From positions 1-64,000 of the forward strand of contig JAQYUZ010000058.1 in NCBI GenBank assembly GCA_033819885.1: DNA of 64,000 nt, in the 5' to 3' direction. This document shows, one piece after another, positions 61,256 through 64,000 of this stretch; within the stretch, counting starts at the first letter, position 1, and each line of letters begins with the position of its first letter. Under the pieces are notes generated by a model, which was given only the letters and a program-made list of their open reading frames with translations, was not told where the DNA came from and ran no database searches. This DNA comes from Microbotryomycetes sp. JL201. Its lineage: Eukaryota; Basidiomycota; Microbotryomycetes. The position numbers and the translations under genes were made by a program.

Positions 61256-62684
61256 ATGCTGTGCGACCGGCTCAGCGCGCTCGCCATCTCGGCCGTCCTC
61301 GGCGTCGTCAGCGCCAGACCCGTCCAACACGACTCGAACGGCGACAAGCTTGGTCTTGATATCGATCAAGTCCATCATCAAATCCGATTCGGCGCTCCGG
61401 ATGGCATCTCGCTTCCGTCCACGTCGGCCGATCTGATCGCGAGCTTGTTCGAAACGGACGCTTATGCAAATCTGGCCGACCAGGACAAACAATTGATGCA
61501 CCAACATGTCCAGCAATGGCCGCAAAGGCGACTAGTACAACTGTCTCCTACCACAGCGCCTGTCGAAGTCACCGAGGGTCACAAAGCACTCCTGACCTTG
61601 GCCAACTTGCGCTTCACCGACGTCACCGACGATCCGCTTAACCTTGCAGCTGAAAACTATGCGCTCGCCGCTGCCTCTTTCAAAGACGGCAAGACGCCAG
61701 CGACAGGGTTCCCGAAGAAGCTGCAATACTCGGCAAAAGACTTGGACTCGCTCTTCAAAGCCGTTTCGATCGACGACATGAAGACATTCTTGACGCATTT
61801 TACTTCGTTCAGAACGAGGTACTACAAGTCCGAAACTGGCAAGCAGTCGCAACAATTCTTGCTGTCAACGATCAAGAGCATTGTCGAGTCGAACAAGAAA
61901 CTCAACGTTTCGGTCTCGGGCAAGTTTTTCCGCGTCCAGACCCAAAAGAGTTCTCAGACCAGGTGCTTCATATTGATTGTTGTTGCTTGCAGAGTTTACT
62001 CACCCTTGGGGTCAAAATTCAATCATTGTTCGATTCGAACCAGACTCGAAAACTGTCAAGGACGACAAGATTGTCATTCTCGGCGCACATCAAGATTCTA
62101 CAAACCTTTTGCCTTGGTTCGCCGCACCTGGTGCCGATGACGACGGTTCTGGCACGACGACATTGATCACCAGTCTCAAGACGCTCGTCAAACATTCATT
62201 CGTTCCGTCTGACCGTCCGGTCGAGTTCCATTTCTACTCGGCTGAAGAAGGAGGACTATTGGGAAGTCAAGCCGTCGCTCAATCTTATGCGCATCAAGGC
62301 AAACAAGTCAAAGCAATGCTCCAACAAGACATGACGGGCTACGTCAAACAAGGCACTCGACCTACCATTGGCATCATTAGAGATTTCGTCGATGAAGGTT
62401 TGACAGATTTTGTCTCCCTCGTCGTGGATGAATTTGCAGAGATTCCAAGAAAGGATACGAAATGTGGTTACGCTTGTTCTGATCATGCGAGTTGGTCAAA
62501 GATTGGAGCTCCGAGCGCTTTCGCGATCGAAAGTTCGTTTGAAGATTCAAACAAACAGATTCATTCGTCAGGTGATACGATCGACAATCCTGGGTTCTCG
62601 TTCGAGCACGTCAAACAGTTTGTCAGGATCAGTGTCGCTTTGGCGGTTTGTCTTGGAGGCGGAGAGAATGTTCAATTAAATTGA
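61256..62684 (+). CDS. secreted M28 leucine aminopeptidase
   Basis: Two exons, 61256-61919 and 61993-62684, give 451 residues. It begins with a signal peptide (LSALAISAVLGVVSA, cleavage after SA likely) and an activation-type propeptide to about residue 95. The M28 zinc peptidase has all ligands: GAHQDS (His, Asp), APGADDDGSG (bridging Asp), SAEEGGLLGS (catalytic Glu and ligand Glu), QQDMTGY (Asp) and IHSSGDTID (His). A Cys pair (TKCGYACSDH) is the usual disulfide loop. It releases N-terminal residues outside the cell for nitrogen nutrition. The exon junction EFTHPWGQNSIIVRF requires a GC donor (TCGG|GCAAGT) at 61920. Reading on without splicing loses the conserved strand. Confidence 0.93.
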
Positions 62685-63047
62685 ACACGTACTTTTGTAT
62701 TTCTTCTTTCCTTCTAGCGCGAGCGCCTATAGGTCATGAGTAGGCATTTCTCGCATTGCTGCACTCAAATTAATCATCGTGTTTTTGTCAAACGTTCTCG
62801 AACTAGGGCAAAAGAGACTGGGAGAAAGCGATCGATGACAGACATTGCAACAAAGTCAGATCACTCCCGGCTCAATCAAAGAATGTATTGCGCTGTTGAG
62901 TCGACGTATGATCTTTCGCATTACCATCCGGCACGATAGACCTGTGTTTTCGTTTGTTTGTTCCGAGTAGCAACATCGTGTCAGCCCTCGCCATTCTCCC
63001 GTCTGGTCGAAAGAAAGGAAGTCTGCGCTTGTTCGGCATCGCCCTAC
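62685..63047. other. convergent intergenic region
   Basis: About 360 bases between the aminopeptidase stop and the stop of the right-edge gene. A T-rich stretch with TTTTGTATTTC lies 10 bases after the aminopeptidase stop. No gene is evident. Confidence 0.45.
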
Positions 63048-64000
63048 TCACTTCATCGTCAACTCGATCTCTCCTCGTTCTTTCCTCCACCTGTTTGTGT
63101 AGCCCAACACTTCGGCATCAATCACGTACCAATACTTTTTCAAAAACTTTTCACTCAATTCCCAATTGCAAGGTTGTAAAATGTCGTTGCCGTGAATGTC
63201 TAGAGCGTCCATCAAGTCTTCGAGCAAGGTTTGCAAGTCGTATTGGTCTTTGAGCAGGATCAGACGGTCACGTAAAGATGGAAAAATGATGCCTGTTTCA
63301 GATGAAGACATCCGTGCCGCCTCCGGTCCATGTGAGCTTGTGGTTGCAAGGTCGCTGAAACAAGGGACTTGCCGTCGAAAAAGGTAGAATGAGGCACGGT
63401 CTGTTGCGTCACGGTTGCTTTCAGAGACGGCGGAAGGTGATAATTCGGCTGATTGTAGTTCAAGTAAGCAGCAAGCCCGATAATCTGCTTGGCAAGCCGA
63501 AATGCGTACCTGCTCTCTTTTATTGCGCATGTGATCTGCCAAGCGAGTCAGTCAAGTTAGCATCAGTCGGCTACAAGTGGATCAAACCTCACAGCTGATC
63601 ATCTGAATCGCCTGAAGTTTTGGATTGTCCGTCGGCTTCCAACGATAAAAGTGTCAGCATGCCATGTCAAGGTCGAAAAAAAGTGCCCCGAATAAACGAA
63701 CCTGGTTGAACAGCTCTTGCAGTTTTTGTTCATATGCAGCATGCTGCCTTTCAATGCCTTGCGTGTTCAACCTCGTGCCGTTTGATATTGGCAAGATGCT
63801 TCTCAATTCCCTGTTGTGAGCTTCATTCTCTTCTCGAGAGTTGGCGGACACCACAGGCGGAGCACGTGAGGTGGGCGTGGACGTGCCTGTTCCAGGAAGA
63901 CTTGGAGCCGTTGCCGTCGTAACAGCCGCCGTGCTCGGGTGAACAATGTCTCGCAAATTTGTCTGTGTTCGAACGGCGAAAGGACCAGTTTTTTGTTGCT
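63048..64000 (-). CDS. unknown helical protein, N-terminus beyond the window
   Basis: The gene runs off the right edge. From the left, its last exon ends KERGEIELTMK at the stop 63048-63050, preceded by FPSLRDRLILLKDQYDLQTL, LEDLMDALDIHGNDILQPCN and LKKYWYVIDAEVLGYTNRW. Further upstream, probably in separate exons, lie ITCAIKESRYAFRLAKQIIG then LAAYLNYNQPNYHLPPSLK, and at 63956-63700 EENEAHNRELRSILPISNG with a helix ERQHAAYEQKLQELFNQ. The conserved look and helical character suggest a real protein, but I do not recognise the family. Exon boundaries were not fixed. Confidence 0.6.

Overview
This 64 kb window is a gene-dense nuclear segment of a fungus, most probably a basidiomycete. The evidence is intron-rich genes (up to 14 exons) with introns of mostly 50-80 bases, and a fungus-restricted gene set (DASH subunit Dad4, mitofissin Atg44, an Rcf2-like protein, a PHO80-type cyclin, a phenol 2-monooxygenase). 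I see no rRNA, confident tRNA, transposon, viral relic or CRISPR array. Most models below were assembled by hand from conserved protein sequence, splice sites and reading phase. Where exon coordinates are given, their lengths add up to a whole number of codons unless stated.

Layout, left to right. 1-1.7 kb: no confident gene. 1.7-10 kb: SOD-fold mitoribosomal protein (-), Arl1 (+), proteasome ATPase Rpt3 (+), an ATF/CREB bZIP factor (+), complex I LYR subunit NDUFB9/B22 (+). 10-16 kb: Rcf2-like protein (-), divergent eIF4E (-), phenol 2-monooxygenase (-). 16-24 kb: Sof1 (-) head-to-head with GPN3 (+), then Enp2/NOL10 (+), then a two-finger C2H2 factor (-). 24-26.4 kb is largely non-coding. 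26-33 kb: PPR protein (-) head-to-head with TTC4/Cns1 (+), then a Pho80/Pcl-type cyclin (+). 33-45 kb: Tho2 (-) head-to-head with Hbs1 (+), then Dad4 (+). 45-55 kb: VWA protein (-), a Bni1-type formin (-), V-ATPase subunit D (-). 55-64 kb: Sar1 (+), Rrp14/SURF6 (-) head-to-head with Ost2/DAD1 (+), Atg44/mitofissin (-) head-to-head with a secreted M28 aminopeptidase (+), and an edge-truncated unknown gene (-).

Themes: secretory traffic (Arl1, Sar1, Ost2, V-ATPase), ribosome biogenesis and translation (Sof1, Enp2, Rrp14, eIF4E, Hbs1, mitoribosome), and mitochondria (NDUFB9, Rcf2-like, PPR, Atg44). No operon-like logic is expected, but several pairs share divergent promoters of only 100-200 bases.

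The most unusual signal is in the splicing. At least eight, probably nine, of about a hundred hand-resolved introns begin with GC instead of GT. About a quarter of donors carry C at +3 (GTCAGT/GTCAGC). Four genes have a first coding exon that is only ATG. In GPN3 the start codon itself seems to be assembled by splicing (A|TG) through a 6-base exon. Single-frame ORF finding therefore misses starts and whole genes here; the 74-residue Atg44 gene is the clearest case.
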